From JAKFDK01 sp036676195 (lineage in GTDB: Bacteria > Bacillota > Sulfobacillia > Symbiobacteriales > ZC4RG38): a stretch of DNA of 64,000 nucleotides. The translations under genes were made by a program, and so were the position numbers. This document shows, one piece after another, positions 56,714-64,000 of the stretch. Every line of letters begins with the position of its first letter. Position 1 is the first letter of the stretch. The notes under the pieces are model-generated. The model saw only the letters and a program-made list of their open reading frames with translations, did not search any database and was not told the origin of the DNA. Location of the stretch: positions 1-64,000 of the forward strand of contig JAKFDK010000120.1 in assembly GCA_036676195.1 (NCBI GenBank). Direction: 5' to 3'.

Positions 56714-59700
56714 TTACTCGGCATCCAGGCGCAGCAGCAAGTCCCCGCCGGCCACCGCATCACCGGGGCGAACCAGAACGGCTGTCACCAGGCCGTCCCG
56801 GGGGGCCGTGATGGTAGTCTCCATCTTCATCGCCTCAATCACCAGCAACTGCTCACCCTTCTTCACCCCGTCGCCCACGCCCGCGAAAACCTTGACGACC
56901 TTACCGGGCATGGCGGCGGCAATCTGCCGCCAGTCGCCCCTGTCTGCCTTGGGCCGGCTGGCGGTGGCCGGGGTCAGGCTCAGGTCCCGCACCCTGACCT
57001 CCCGGGCCGTACCGTTCAACTCAAAGTAAACGTTGCGGGTGCCGTCGGGCTGTGCCTCGCCAATGGCCGTCAGTTTAATAATCAGAGTCTTGCCAGGCTC
57101 AATTTCCACCGCCGCCGCTTCCCCCAACCGCAGCCCATAGAAGAAGGTGGGGGTATCCAGGCAGGAGGTGTTTCCATACTCCTCCTGGTGGCGGTTAAAG
57201 GCCAGGAATACGTCCGGGTACAGCACATACGAGATGGTTTCCCGCTCCGTAGGCTGCCGCCCGATATACTGGGCGAGCTTGACCGCCTGGGCCGCCAGTT
57301 CCACCGGCGGCAGCAGGGCACCCGGTCGCTCCCGGACTGGCTCCCGCCCCTTCAGGACCGCCCTTTGCAACTCAGGTGGAAAGCCGTAGGGCGGCTGGCC
57401 AAGCATGCCATACAACATTTCCACCACCGACTGGGGGAAATCCAGTTCCGGTGCCTGCTGGAGCAGGCCTTCCGGAGACAGGTCGTTCTGAACCATGAAC
57501 AGGGCGAAATCGCCCACGGCCTTGGAAGATGGGGTCACCTTGATCAGTTCGCCCAGCACTTCATCCACCTGCCGGTATGCCTGCACCACCTGGGGCCAGC
57601 GGCTGCCCAGCCCCAGCGCTTCGGCCTGCTGCCGCAGGTTGGTGTATTGCCCGCCCGGCATCTGGTTGCGGTAAACCGAGGCATCCGGCGCCGCCGGCCC
57701 GCTCTCAAACGGGTAATAATACCGGCGCACCGCAGCCCAGTAGTCGGCCAGAGACTGCAACCGGTCCAGGTCGAGCCCGGTCGTCCTTTCCGTCGCCTCC
57801 AGGGCCGCCACTACCGCGTTCAGGCTGGGCTGGGAGGTACCGGCAGCCATACTGCCCAGGGCCGCGTCCACCACGTCGACCCCGGCCTCGGCTGCCTTCA
57901 GCAGGGTGGCCACACCGTTACCGGCCGAGTCGTGGGTGTGCAGATGAACCGGCAGCCCCACCTCCTGCTTCAGGGCGCGGACCAGATTGTACGCCGCCTG
58001 GGGCTTGAGCAGCCCGGCCATATCTTTGATGGCCAGCATATGGGCGCCGGCTCGCTCAATCTCCCTGGCCAGCTTGATGTAGTATTTCAGGTCATAGCGG
58101 GTCCGGCGGGGGTCCAGGATATCGCCGGTGTAACACACCGCCACTTCGGCCACCTTGCCCGCCTGGCGGACAGCGTCGATGGCTGTGGTCATGTTGGGCA
58201 GGTAGTTCAGGCTGTCGAAGATGCGGAACAGGTCCACCCCTGCGGCCGCCGCTTCCCGCACAAAGGCAGCGACCAGGTTATCGGCATAGCTGCCGTAAGC
58301 CACCACACTCTGGCCGCGCAGCAACATCTGCAGCAAGACATGCGGAATGCGCCGGCGCAGTTCCGCCAGCCGCTCCCACGGGTCCTCCTTCAGAAAGCGG
58401 TACGCAGTATCAAAGGTTGCGCCCCCCCAGCACTCCAGGCTGAACAGATCGGGGGCCCGCTCACCGGTGGCCTCGGCCACCTGCAGCAGGTCATACGAGC
58501 GCATTCGGGTGGCCAGCAGCGACTGGTGGGCATCCCGCATGGTGGTATCTGTCACTAACAGGCGCTTCTGTGCCTTCACCCACTGCACCAGCGCCTCCGG
58601 CCCCTCCCGGTCCAGAATGCCTTTGGCTGTGTCAGCAGGAGGCCGCCAGCCGGACGGCACGGCTGGCACCGGGGCCTGGGGCAGGGGCAGTTTGCGGGTA
58701 CCGGGCTTGATTCCTTCCGCCCCGTTCACCACCACATGGCCGATATAGCGGAGCAGCTTCGTGCCGCGGTCCCGGGGGAGCGGAAAGCGCACCAGTTCCG
58801 GGTGGGTATCAATGAAGGTGGTGGTCGCCTGCCCGTTCAGAAAGTCGGGGTGCTGCACCACATTTTCCAAAAACGGTATGTTGGTCTTAACGCCACGCAC
58901 CCGGAATTCCTGCAGGGTACGGTGCATTTTCCGGGCCGCCTGGACGAAGTCCCGGCCCCAGGTGCTGATCTTGACCAGCAGGGAGTCGTAATGCGGGGTA
59001 ATCTCAGCGCCGGAATAGCCGTTCCCGCTGTCCAGCCGGACGCCAAAGCCGCCGGCAGAACGATAGGCCAGGATCCGGCCGGTGTCGGGCAGGAAGCTGT
59101 TTTCCGGGTCTTCGGTGGTGACGCGGCACTGAATCGCGCAGCCTCGCGGCGCCGGCGCCTGCTCCAACCCCAGTTCGGGTAGGGTCGCACCCTCGGCGAT
59201 GCGAATCTGCGTCTGCACCAGGTCGACCCCCATGACCAGTTCCGTGACCGTATGCTCGACCTGGATGCGTGGGTTGACTTCGATAAAGTAGTAGTGTTCC
59301 TCTGGATCGACCAGGAACTCCACTGTACCGGCGTTGACATAACCAGCCTTATTCATCAGCCGTACAGCCGCCGCGCAAATCTCCGTCCGCAGGGCTATGG
59401 GCAGGGTAACGCCGGGTGCCACCTCCACCACCTTCTGGTGCCGCCGCTGCACCGAGCAGTCGCGCTCCCACAGGTGCACCACCAGGCCGGTCCGGTCTCC
59501 CAGAATCTGCACCTCAATGTGCCGGGGGTTTTCAATGCGCTTTTCCAGATAAACCGCGGCGTCGCCGAAGGCAGTCGCCGCCTCACGCCGGGCTGCTTCC
59601 ACCGCCGCCAGCAGTTCAGTCTCGTCGCGCACCACACGCATGCCCCGACCACCACCGCCGCTGACCGCCTTCACCATCAGCGGGTAGCCGTGCTCCCGGG

Positions 59701-60157
59701 CAAAGGCCAGTGCCTCCCCATCAGAAGAAATAGGGTCCGGGGTGCCGGGGGGCACCGGCAGCCCGGCCGCCAGGGCCAGGTTGCGGGCCTGCACCTTGTC
59801 ACCGAACAGGTCCAGATGCCGCGCCTCCGGGCCAATGAAGGCAATACCGGCGGCCGCACAGCGGCGGGCAAATTCCGCGTTCTCAGAGAGGAAGCCATAG
59901 CCAGGATGAATGGCGTCTACCTGCTTGCGCCGGGCCAGGTCCACAATGCCGTCAATGTCCAGGTAGGCCCCTACCGGGGTGAGCCCCTCACCCACCAGAT
60001 ACGCCTCATCGGCCTTGTAGCGGTGAAGAGCCAGTGTATCCGCTTCGCTGTAAATGGCAATGGTCTGTTTGCCCAGTTCGGTACAGGCCTGAAAAACGCG
60101 AATGGCAATCTCGCCCCGATTCGCCACCAGAATGCGCCGGAATTCCCGCTCCGCCAT
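56714..60157 (-). CDS. pyc: Pyruvate carboxylase
   Basis: A 1147-residue single-chain biotin enzyme that makes oxaloacetate from pyruvate, bicarbonate and ATP. The order is biotin carboxylase (about 1-450: VANRGEIAIRVFQ, SGGGGRGMRVVRD, EVNPRIQVEHTVTE), carboxyltransferase (about 530-800: DTTMRDAHQSLLATRMR, LRGQSVVAYG, HTHDSAGNG), the tetramerisation/PC domain, and a C-terminal biotinyl domain with the biotinylated Lys in EAMKMETT near 1110. The start is ATG at 60157. Its function complements ppdK at the pyruvate node. It is transcribed alone. Confidence 0.97.
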   Translation of the reverse strand: MAEREFRRILVANRGEIAIRVFQACTELGKQTIAIYSEADTLALHRYKADEAYLVGEGLTPVGAYLDIDGIVDLARRKQVDAIHPGYGFLSENAEFARRCAAAGIAFIGPEARHLDLFGDKVQARNLALAAGLPVPPGTPDPISSDGEALAFAREHGYPLMVKAVSGGGGRGMRVVRDETELLAAVEAARREAATAFGDAAVYLEKRIENPRHIEVQILGDRTGLVVHLWERDCSVQRRHQKVVEVAPGVTLPIALRTEICAAAVRLMNKAGYVNAGTVEFLVDPEEHYYFIEVNPRIQVEHTVTELVMGVDLVQTQIRIAEGATLPELGLEQAPAPRGCAIQCRVTTEDPENSFLPDTGRILAYRSAGGFGVRLDSGNGYSGAEITPHYDSLLVKISTWGRDFVQAARKMHRTLQEFRVRGVKTNIPFLENVVQHPDFLNGQATTTFIDTHPELVRFPLPRDRGTKLLRYIGHVVVNGAEGIKPGTRKLPLPQAPVPAVPSGWRPPADTAKGILDREGPEALVQWVKAQKRLLVTDTTMRDAHQSLLATRMRSYDLLQVAEATGERAPDLFSLECWGGATFDTAYRFLKEDPWERLAELRRRIPHVLLQMLLRGQSVVAYGSYADNLVAAFVREAAAAGVDLFRIFDSLNYLPNMTTAIDAVRQAGKVAEVAVCYTGDILDPRRTRYDLKYYIKLAREIERAGAHMLAIKDMAGLLKPQAAYNLVRALKQEVGLPVHLHTHDSAGNGVATLLKAAEAGVDVVDAALGSMAAGTSQPSLNAVVAALEATERTTGLDLDRLQSLADYWAAVRRYYYPFESGPAAPDASVYRNQMPGGQYTNLRQQAEALGLGSRWPQVVQAYRQVDEVLGELIKVTPSSKAVGDFALFMVQNDLSPEGLLQQAPELDFPQSVVEMLYGMLGQPPYGFPPELQRAVLKGREPVRERPGALLPPVELAAQAVKLAQYIGRQPTERETISYVLYPDVFLAFNRHQEEYGNTSCLDTPTFFYGLRLGEAAAVEIEPGKTLIIKLTAIGEAQPDGTRNVYFELNGTAREVRVRDLSLTPATASRPKADRGDWRQIAAAMPGKVVKVFAGVGDGVKKGEQLLVIEAMKMETTITAPRDGLVTAVLVRPGDAVAGGDLLLRLDAE

Positions 60158-60186
60158 GCCTCTTCTCACTCCCCAATTGAGCCCCT

Positions 60187-60215
60187 ATTTAATCTGAATT
60201 CGCCCTCTCTGTCAA
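60187..60215 (-). promoter_or_regulatory. Sigma-A promoter of pyc
   Basis: TTGACA (60210-60215), 17-base spacer, TTAAAT (60187-60192), about 30 bases before the pyc start. Confidence 0.8.
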
Positions 60216-60267
60216 TCAAAACCGGTTAATCTGCCTAATTTGCATTTCGCCATGCGGAAAATCGCCT

Positions 60268-60310
60268 ATAAAACGAATCAGGGGCAGGTGCCTGAATGGC
60301 CCCTACCCCT
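60268..60310 (-). terminator. Intrinsic terminator of leuB
   Basis: A 9-bp stem (60280-60288 with 60302-60310, one G-T pair) is followed by a T-run GTTTTA on the minus strand, about 40 bases past the leuB stop. Confidence 0.8.
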
Positions 60311-60352
60311 GGCAAATCTGCCTGGTGCGTCCAGTCTCACACCTGTACAGGC

Positions 60353-61444
60353 CTACTTCGACTCGGCCACCGCCCGGGCTACCAGATCACCCATCTGCCG
60401 GGTGCCCACCTTCGTACCCTGCGGGTCATAGGCCGCCAGGTCGGGGGTGCGATACCCCTTGGCCAACACGTCAAATACGGCTTTTTCCACGCCGTTGGCT
60501 TCTTCCATCAGCCCGAAGGAGTGGCGCAGCATCAAGGCCACGCTGAGGATGGTGCTCAACGGGTTGGCCTTGTCCTGGCCGGCAATGTCCGGAGCAGACC
60601 CGTGGATCGGCTCGTACAGGCCGAAGGACCCGTCACCCAGGCTGGCTGAACCGCACAGGCCCAGCGAGCCGACCAGTACCGAGGCCTCGTCAGTCAGAAT
60701 GTCGCCGAACATGTTGCTGGTCAGAACCACATCGTACTGCCGGGGGTTGCTGATCAAATACATGCTGGCGGCATCAACATGCTGGTAGTCGAGGGTAACA
60801 TCTGGGTAATCACGTGCAACCTTGGCGACCACCTCGCGCCACAGAACACTGGAGGTCAACACATTAGACTTGCCAATTAACGTAACCTTCTTCCGCCGCT
60901 GCATGGCCAGGGTAAAAGCGGCGTCCGCAATGCGATCAATCTCATGTTCACGGTATAGCTCAGTATCAAAGGCAACTTCTTCGCCATTTTCAACCTGGCG
61001 ACCCTTGGGGCCAAAATACATGCCTGACATGAGTTCACGCACAAAGACGATGTCAACGCCGCGAATGTTCTCTTCCTTGACCGGAGACAGATGCAGAAGT
61101 CCGTCAACCGGCTGGACAGGGCGCAAGTTGATATAGAAATTGAACGCTTTACGCAAGCCAAGAATTGCCTCTTGCTCAACCTTGGCCCACTTGGGGTGGT
61201 TCAGTTCAGAGGGGGGACCACCAAACGGTCCCTTCAGAATTGCGTCTGACTGGCGGCACACCTCCAGTGTGTTCTCCGGAAGATGCTTACCATATTTATC
61301 ATAGGCCTCACCACTTACAGGAGCATCCTGGTAAGAAAATTCGTGGCCAAAGCGACGTTCCACCGCCTTCAGAACCTTGATCGCCTCTGCAACAATCTCG
61401 GGGCCGATATAGTCGCCAGCCAATACTGCAATTCGTTTCCGCAA
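60353..61444 (-). CDS. leuB: 3-isopropylmalate dehydrogenase-like enzyme
   Basis: A 363-residue isopropylmalate/isocitrate-type beta-decarboxylating dehydrogenase. The pattern fits LeuB: LKGPFGGPP, LNHPKWAKVEQEAILGLRKAFNFYINLRPVQ, ELMSGMYFGPKGR, HVDAASMYLISNPRQYDVVLTSNMFGDILTDEAS and GSLGLCGSASLG...EPIHGSAPDIAGQ. The N-terminal loop reads AGDYIGPEI where GDGIGPE is usual, a change next to the substrate site. The start is TTG at 61444, eight bases after GGAGG; the GTG at 61459 is an alternative. No leuACD is near, so a role in leucine synthesis rests on sequence alone; a related dehydrogenase activity cannot be excluded. Confidence 0.87.
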   Translation of the reverse strand: MRKRIAVLAGDYIGPEIVAEAIKVLKAVERRFGHEFSYQDAPVSGEAYDKYGKHLPENTLEVCRQSDAILKGPFGGPPSELNHPKWAKVEQEAILGLRKAFNFYINLRPVQPVDGLLHLSPVKEENIRGVDIVFVRELMSGMYFGPKGRQVENGEEVAFDTELYREHEIDRIADAAFTLAMQRRKKVTLIGKSNVLTSSVLWREVVAKVARDYPDVTLDYQHVDAASMYLISNPRQYDVVLTSNMFGDILTDEASVLVGSLGLCGSASLGDGSFGLYEPIHGSAPDIAGQDKANPLSTILSVALMLRHSFGLMEEANGVEKAVFDVLAKGYRTPDLAAYDPQGTKVGTRQMGDLVARAVAESK

Positions 61445-61658
61445 AGCGCCCGCCTCCACTTCTTTCCGGCTACCGACAGGAGCAAGCCGTTTCCGCCAGG
61501 GATGATTTGGACCTGGCAGCCACAGGATTTGCCGGGGCAGTCTTTCTGATTATCGTCGTGCACTGTCAACGTCCGCAGTGCAGGCACCTCTTCATTATTA
61601 CGATTTTTCGCCGCACCCGCAAGAACCCGGCAAACTTGGCATAACACTTCCTGCCTGT

Positions 61659-62432
61659 CTACGCAGCCCGCCAGGGCGCCAGACGGCGCTCAATCCACTG
61701 TAGAACAGCATTCATGCCCAAAACCATTACGGAAAGGACAAATAAGCCAGCAAAGATTCCTGTTGCATCCAAGTTGCCTTCCGAAAGCGCAATTTGGTAC
61801 CCGATCCCACGGGTAGATCCAATATATTCCCCTACTACGGCACCCGCAAGGGCAAACCCCACACTGGTCCGCAGACTGGAAAAGACCCACACCAGTGCGG
61901 ACGGGAGCAACACGTGCACGAGCAGATCCCGCTGTGAAGAACCAAGTAGACGAATTTTGTAAACGACGTTTTGATCTACCTCACGCAGTCCGGTGAGAGT
62001 GGCATAGAAGACGATGAACACGACCAAGCTGGCCGCCAGGACTGATTTCGAGGTCATACCCAGCCCAAACCACAGAATAAATAACGGACCAAAAACGGCA
62101 CGGGGCATGGCATTGGCTACATCAATGAAAGGTTGCGTAATCCGGTAGATGAGCGGGCTATAATAGCAGATTAAGGCAATAACCAGACCTGCGAGCACAC
62201 CCAACAAAAAACCGGTTGTTGTTTCCGCCAAGGTTTGCCATACGTGCCTGTAGATCGTTTCGCCCCAGACCCATTCCCAAACACGACTGGCAATTGCCAT
62301 GGGACGGCTGAAAAAGAACGAGATCAGCCGGTTACTGCGGGCACTGAACTCCCACGCTCCCAGAGCGGCCGTCACCAGGGCCACCTGAAGCGTATAAATC
62401 AGCCACGGTGCGGGTTCAGCTCTGCTGTTCAT
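61659..62432 (-). CDS. ABC transporter permease, SsuC/TauC/nitrate-type
   Basis: A 257-residue inner-membrane permease with about six hydrophobic segments and the EAA-type loop after YATLTGLREVDQNVVYKIRLLGSS. It matches importers for sulfonates, nitrate, taurine or thiamine precursors. It overlaps the ATPase gene by 17 bases. The start is ATG at 62432. No substrate-binding protein gene is next to it in the window, so the substrate is unknown. Confidence 0.9.
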   Translation of the reverse strand: MNSRAEPAPWLIYTLQVALVTAALGAWEFSARSNRLISFFFSRPMAIASRVWEWVWGETIYRHVWQTLAETTTGFLLGVLAGLVIALICYYSPLIYRITQPFIDVANAMPRAVFGPLFILWFGLGMTSKSVLAASLVVFIVFYATLTGLREVDQNVVYKIRLLGSSQRDLLVHVLLPSALVWVFSSLRTSVGFALAGAVVGEYIGSTRGIGYQIALSEGNLDATGIFAGLFVLSVMVLGMNAVLQWIERRLAPWRAA

Positions 62433-63252
62433 GGGCAATCAGCACCTCTTCCCGTAGTTCGTTCCAAATGGCCGCATGCAAACGTTGAAATTCAGGAGTC
62501 AGTCGAATTTCCGCCAAATCCCGCGGCCGGGACAAGGGGATCGGATATACAGCTTTGACGCGAGCGGGGCGGGCTGACAGAACTACAACTTCGTCGGCCA
62601 TGCCAATGGCTTCTTCAAGATCGTGCGTAACCAGTAGAAACGTGCTGCCAATCTTGGTCCACAGCGCCATCAATTCGTTGCCGATCAAAGTGCGCGTCTG
62701 CACGTCCAGGGCAGACAAGGGTTCATCCATGAGTACTAACTTTGGGCACTGGATCAAAGCCTGAGCCAAGGCCACCCGCTTACGCATGCCTCCAGACAGT
62801 TGTGCAGGGTAAGCGTTGGCAAATCGAGTCAGTCCGGTGCGCCGCAGCCAATCCTGGACGCGCTCCCGCACCTCGGCCGGCGGCCGCCGCTGGAGAAGCA
62901 ACGGCAGGCTGATGTTACCAGCAACCGTTTTCCAGGCCAGCAGTCCATCGTTTTGAAAAACATAACCGACCCCTGTCGCCAGCCGATCCAGTGGCTGCCC
63001 ATAAAGGAATACATGACCATGGGCAGGCTTGAGGATTCCACAGGCCAGGTGCAAAAGGGTGGACTTACCACACCCACTGGGCCCGACCACCGCCACGAAT
63101 TTTCCGGCCGCAATCTCCAGGCTTATGTGTTCCAGTGCGGTTACCTCCCGACTTCCCGTGCGGTAAGTCAGGGAAACATCGCGTAACGAAACTATTGGGG
63201 TGCTCTCCCCCTTATTGGGCCAATGGCCGACGGAAACTGCCAAATTACTCAT
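62416..63252 (-). CDS. ABC transporter ATP-binding protein, SsuB/TauB-type
   Basis: A 278-residue ATPase: Walker A GPSGCGKST, Q-loop VFQNDGLLAWKT, signature LSGGMRKRVALA, Walker B LVLMDEPLSALD, H-loop LVTHDLEEA. It is of the nitrate/sulfonate/taurine family. It energises the permease encoded downstream with a 17-base overlap. The start is ATG at 63252 with GGAGGAAG. Confidence 0.92.
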   Translation of the reverse strand: MSNLAVSVGHWPNKGESTPIVSLRDVSLTYRTGSREVTALEHISLEIAAGKFVAVVGPSGCGKSTLLHLACGILKPAHGHVFLYGQPLDRLATGVGYVFQNDGLLAWKTVAGNISLPLLLQRRPPAEVRERVQDWLRRTGLTRFANAYPAQLSGGMRKRVALAQALIQCPKLVLMDEPLSALDVQTRTLIGNELMALWTKIGSTFLLVTHDLEEAIGMADEVVVLSARPARVKAVYPIPLSRPRDLAEIRLTPEFQRLHAAIWNELREEVLIAHEQQS

Positions 63253-63529
63253 GTCAAACTTCCTCCATACATTTCAGAACTCTCGCCCCTATTGTATACT
63301 ATTTATTCCTCATTTTGTATATCAGCCCGTATTTAGGTGACGAAAGTCCTATGGATTTTGGACCTTTAACCTACCTGCTTATCAACCAGCCCAGAATCCG
63401 TCCTCTCCATTGTAGGTGCGAACCTTTGTCGCCATAGTTTCGTATTGTTAAGTGAAGTCTTACGTTTAATAAGCAGACCTGTCGCCGGGTGACGATCCGC
63501 AGAGGCCGCAGGTAGGGAGGTAGTGGAGA
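63253..63529. other. Divergent intergenic region
   Basis: About 280 bases between the ABC ATPase (minus) and the PilZ gene (plus). The part near 63290-63340 is AT-rich, and the minus strand carries TATACAAT about 40 bases before the ATPase start. Short paired segments (AAGTCC/GGACCTT near 63343-63367) hint at structure, but no known riboswitch was recognised. Confidence 0.5.
63445..63472 (+). promoter_or_regulatory. Candidate promoter of the PilZ gene
   Basis: TTGTTA (63445-63450) and TAATAA (63467-63472), spacer 16, about 55 bases before the ATG. It is a moderate match to sigma-A; no sigma-D consensus was seen. Confidence 0.35.
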
Positions 63530-64000
63530 ATGACCGAATTAGGATATGGCACTGCTTCGGCCGGAGTAGTGCAGGAGTTTCTGCCGCTAGTTGGCCAACC
63601 GGCCCGTCTGACATTTGATGAGCCTGCCCATGGGGGACGAAAGCGCCTGACCGGTCTACTAACCGCAGTCACCGAGGCATCTCTCACCGTAGAAACCCTG
63701 GGCACGGATTCAGACGGACTCACTCCTCCGATACCGGTGGCCTTGGAAGTGCTGGTGAAAGAGGATTTGGTCTGCTATGCCTGCACGCTGATCAAACAGC
63801 ATAACAACACCGCCTATTTAAGCCTCCCCTCCAAAGGCCGCATGGAGCAGCGCCGGGAGTTCCCCCGGGTAGACGTGGATCTTCCGGTGCACGTCGGCGG
63901 ACTGGCTCTGCGCCCTGTGGCCGCTCAGTTACAAGACGTCAGCGCCGGCGGGGCTTGTGTACTATCAATGATTCCAGCTGTTCCGGGTCAGCAATTAACC
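63530..64000 (+). CDS. PilZ-domain (YcgR-like) c-di-GMP binding protein, N-terminal part (cut by window edge)
   Basis: At least 157 residues are present; the frame continues past the right edge. An N-terminal YcgR-like beta-barrel (QPARLTFDEP, AVTEASLTVETLG) is followed by a PilZ domain starting about residue 105 with the c-di-GMP motif RREFPR (RxxxR) and QDVSAGGACVLS (D/NxSxxG). Such proteins act as flagellar brakes or other c-di-GMP effectors. The start is ATG at 63530 with GGAGG upstream. No flagellar gene is visible in the window. Confidence 0.88.
   Translation, partial: MTELGYGTASAGVVQEFLPLVGQPARLTFDEPAHGGRKRLTGLLTAVTEASLTVETLGTDSDGLTPPIPVALEVLVKEDLVCYACTLIKQHNNTAYLSLPSKGRMEQRREFPRVDVDLPVHVGGLALRPVAAQLQDVSAGGACVLSMIPAVPGQQLT

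Noticed and set aside
56432..58558. A 708-codon plus-strand frame antisense to pyc
   Set aside because: Shadow frame over the carboxyltransferase and biotinyl domains of pyc.
61369..61647. A 92-codon minus-strand frame overlapping the leuB start (CPGKSCGCQ)
   Set aside because: It lacks a good ribosome-binding site and runs far into leuB in another frame; the Cys motif is suggestive but not enough.
63253..63529. c-di-GMP or ykkC-type riboswitch between the ABC ATPase and PilZ genes
   Set aside because: Neither the GEMM nor the ykkC conserved blocks could be located; only weak pairing is seen.
1..64000. CRISPR arrays, tRNA/rRNA genes, integrases or complete insertion sequences
   Set aside because: No regularly spaced repeats, tRNA cloverleaf sequences, rRNA or transposase/integrase genes were noticed; this was a reading by eye, not a search.

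Overview
The window reads as chromosomal DNA of a high-GC, endospore-forming, probably thermophilic and anaerobic member of the Firmicutes (Bacillota, Clostridia in the broad sense). The evidence is the gene order hrcA-chaperonin-grpE-dnaK-dnaJ-prmA-rsmE-mtaB, hit, rpsU-yqeY, nfeD-floA, yqfC-yqfD-phoH-pgpH-ybeY-dgkA-cdd-era and recO-glyQ-glyS-yqfL-ppdK, the sporulation genes yqfC/yqfD and a GerMN gene, a glycyl T-box, two CIRCE elements and an archaeal-like (group III) chaperonin inside the dnaK operon. The species cannot be named from sequence alone. Nearly all genes lie on the minus strand, so biological order runs from high to low coordinates.

Layout by coordinate. 1-2.7 kb: a phosphohexomutase (cut by the window edge) and a nucleotidyltransferase-mutase fusion. 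2.8-6.3 kb: pyruvate phosphate dikinase and its regulatory kinase/phosphorylase. 6.3-7.5 kb: AT-rich spacer and an unknown plus-strand gene. 7.5-11 kb: glyQS with T-box and a strong promoter. 11-12.5 kb: GerMN lipoprotein-like gene and a non-coding stretch with several inverted repeats. 12.5-13.2 kb: recO.

13.3-21.7 kb: a complete bacterial microcompartment (BMC) locus of the sugar-phosphate-utilisation (SPU) kind. It encodes a SorC/DeoR-type regulator, PduL, two BMC-H, one tandem BMC-T and three BMC-P shell proteins, a CoA-acylating aldehyde dehydrogenase, a short RnfC/PduS-like Fe-S protein, an RpiB-family isomerase with an altered active site, and a deoxyribose-phosphate aldolase fused to a large N-terminal extension. 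The inferred chemistry is 2-deoxyribose 5-phosphate to acetaldehyde plus glyceraldehyde 3-phosphate, then acetyl-CoA, then acetyl phosphate inside a protein shell. This is the most distinctive system in the window. It sits in a 15-kb block separating era from recO, two genes that are usually close neighbours.

21.8-28.4 kb: mgtE with a long structured leader, a secreted beta-propeller protein paired with a TasA/camelysin-like protein, and a NatAB-type ABC exporter. 28.6-35.8 kb: the conserved era-cdd-dgkA-ybeY-pgpH-phoH-yqfD-yqfC run. 35.9-45 kb: CapA-like lipoprotein, MBL-fold hydrolase, small membrane proteins, floA-nfeD, two very small Cys-rich proteins, a molybdopterin-binding protein, a NapG-like ferredoxin and rpsU-yqeY. 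45-50 kb: HIT protein, ddl, mtaB, rsmE, prmA. 50-56.6 kb: heat-shock operon with group III chaperonin, controlled by two CIRCE elements. 56.7-63.3 kb: pyruvate carboxylase, leuB-like dehydrogenase and an SsuBC-like ABC importer without a binding protein. 63.5-64 kb: start of a PilZ-domain protein.
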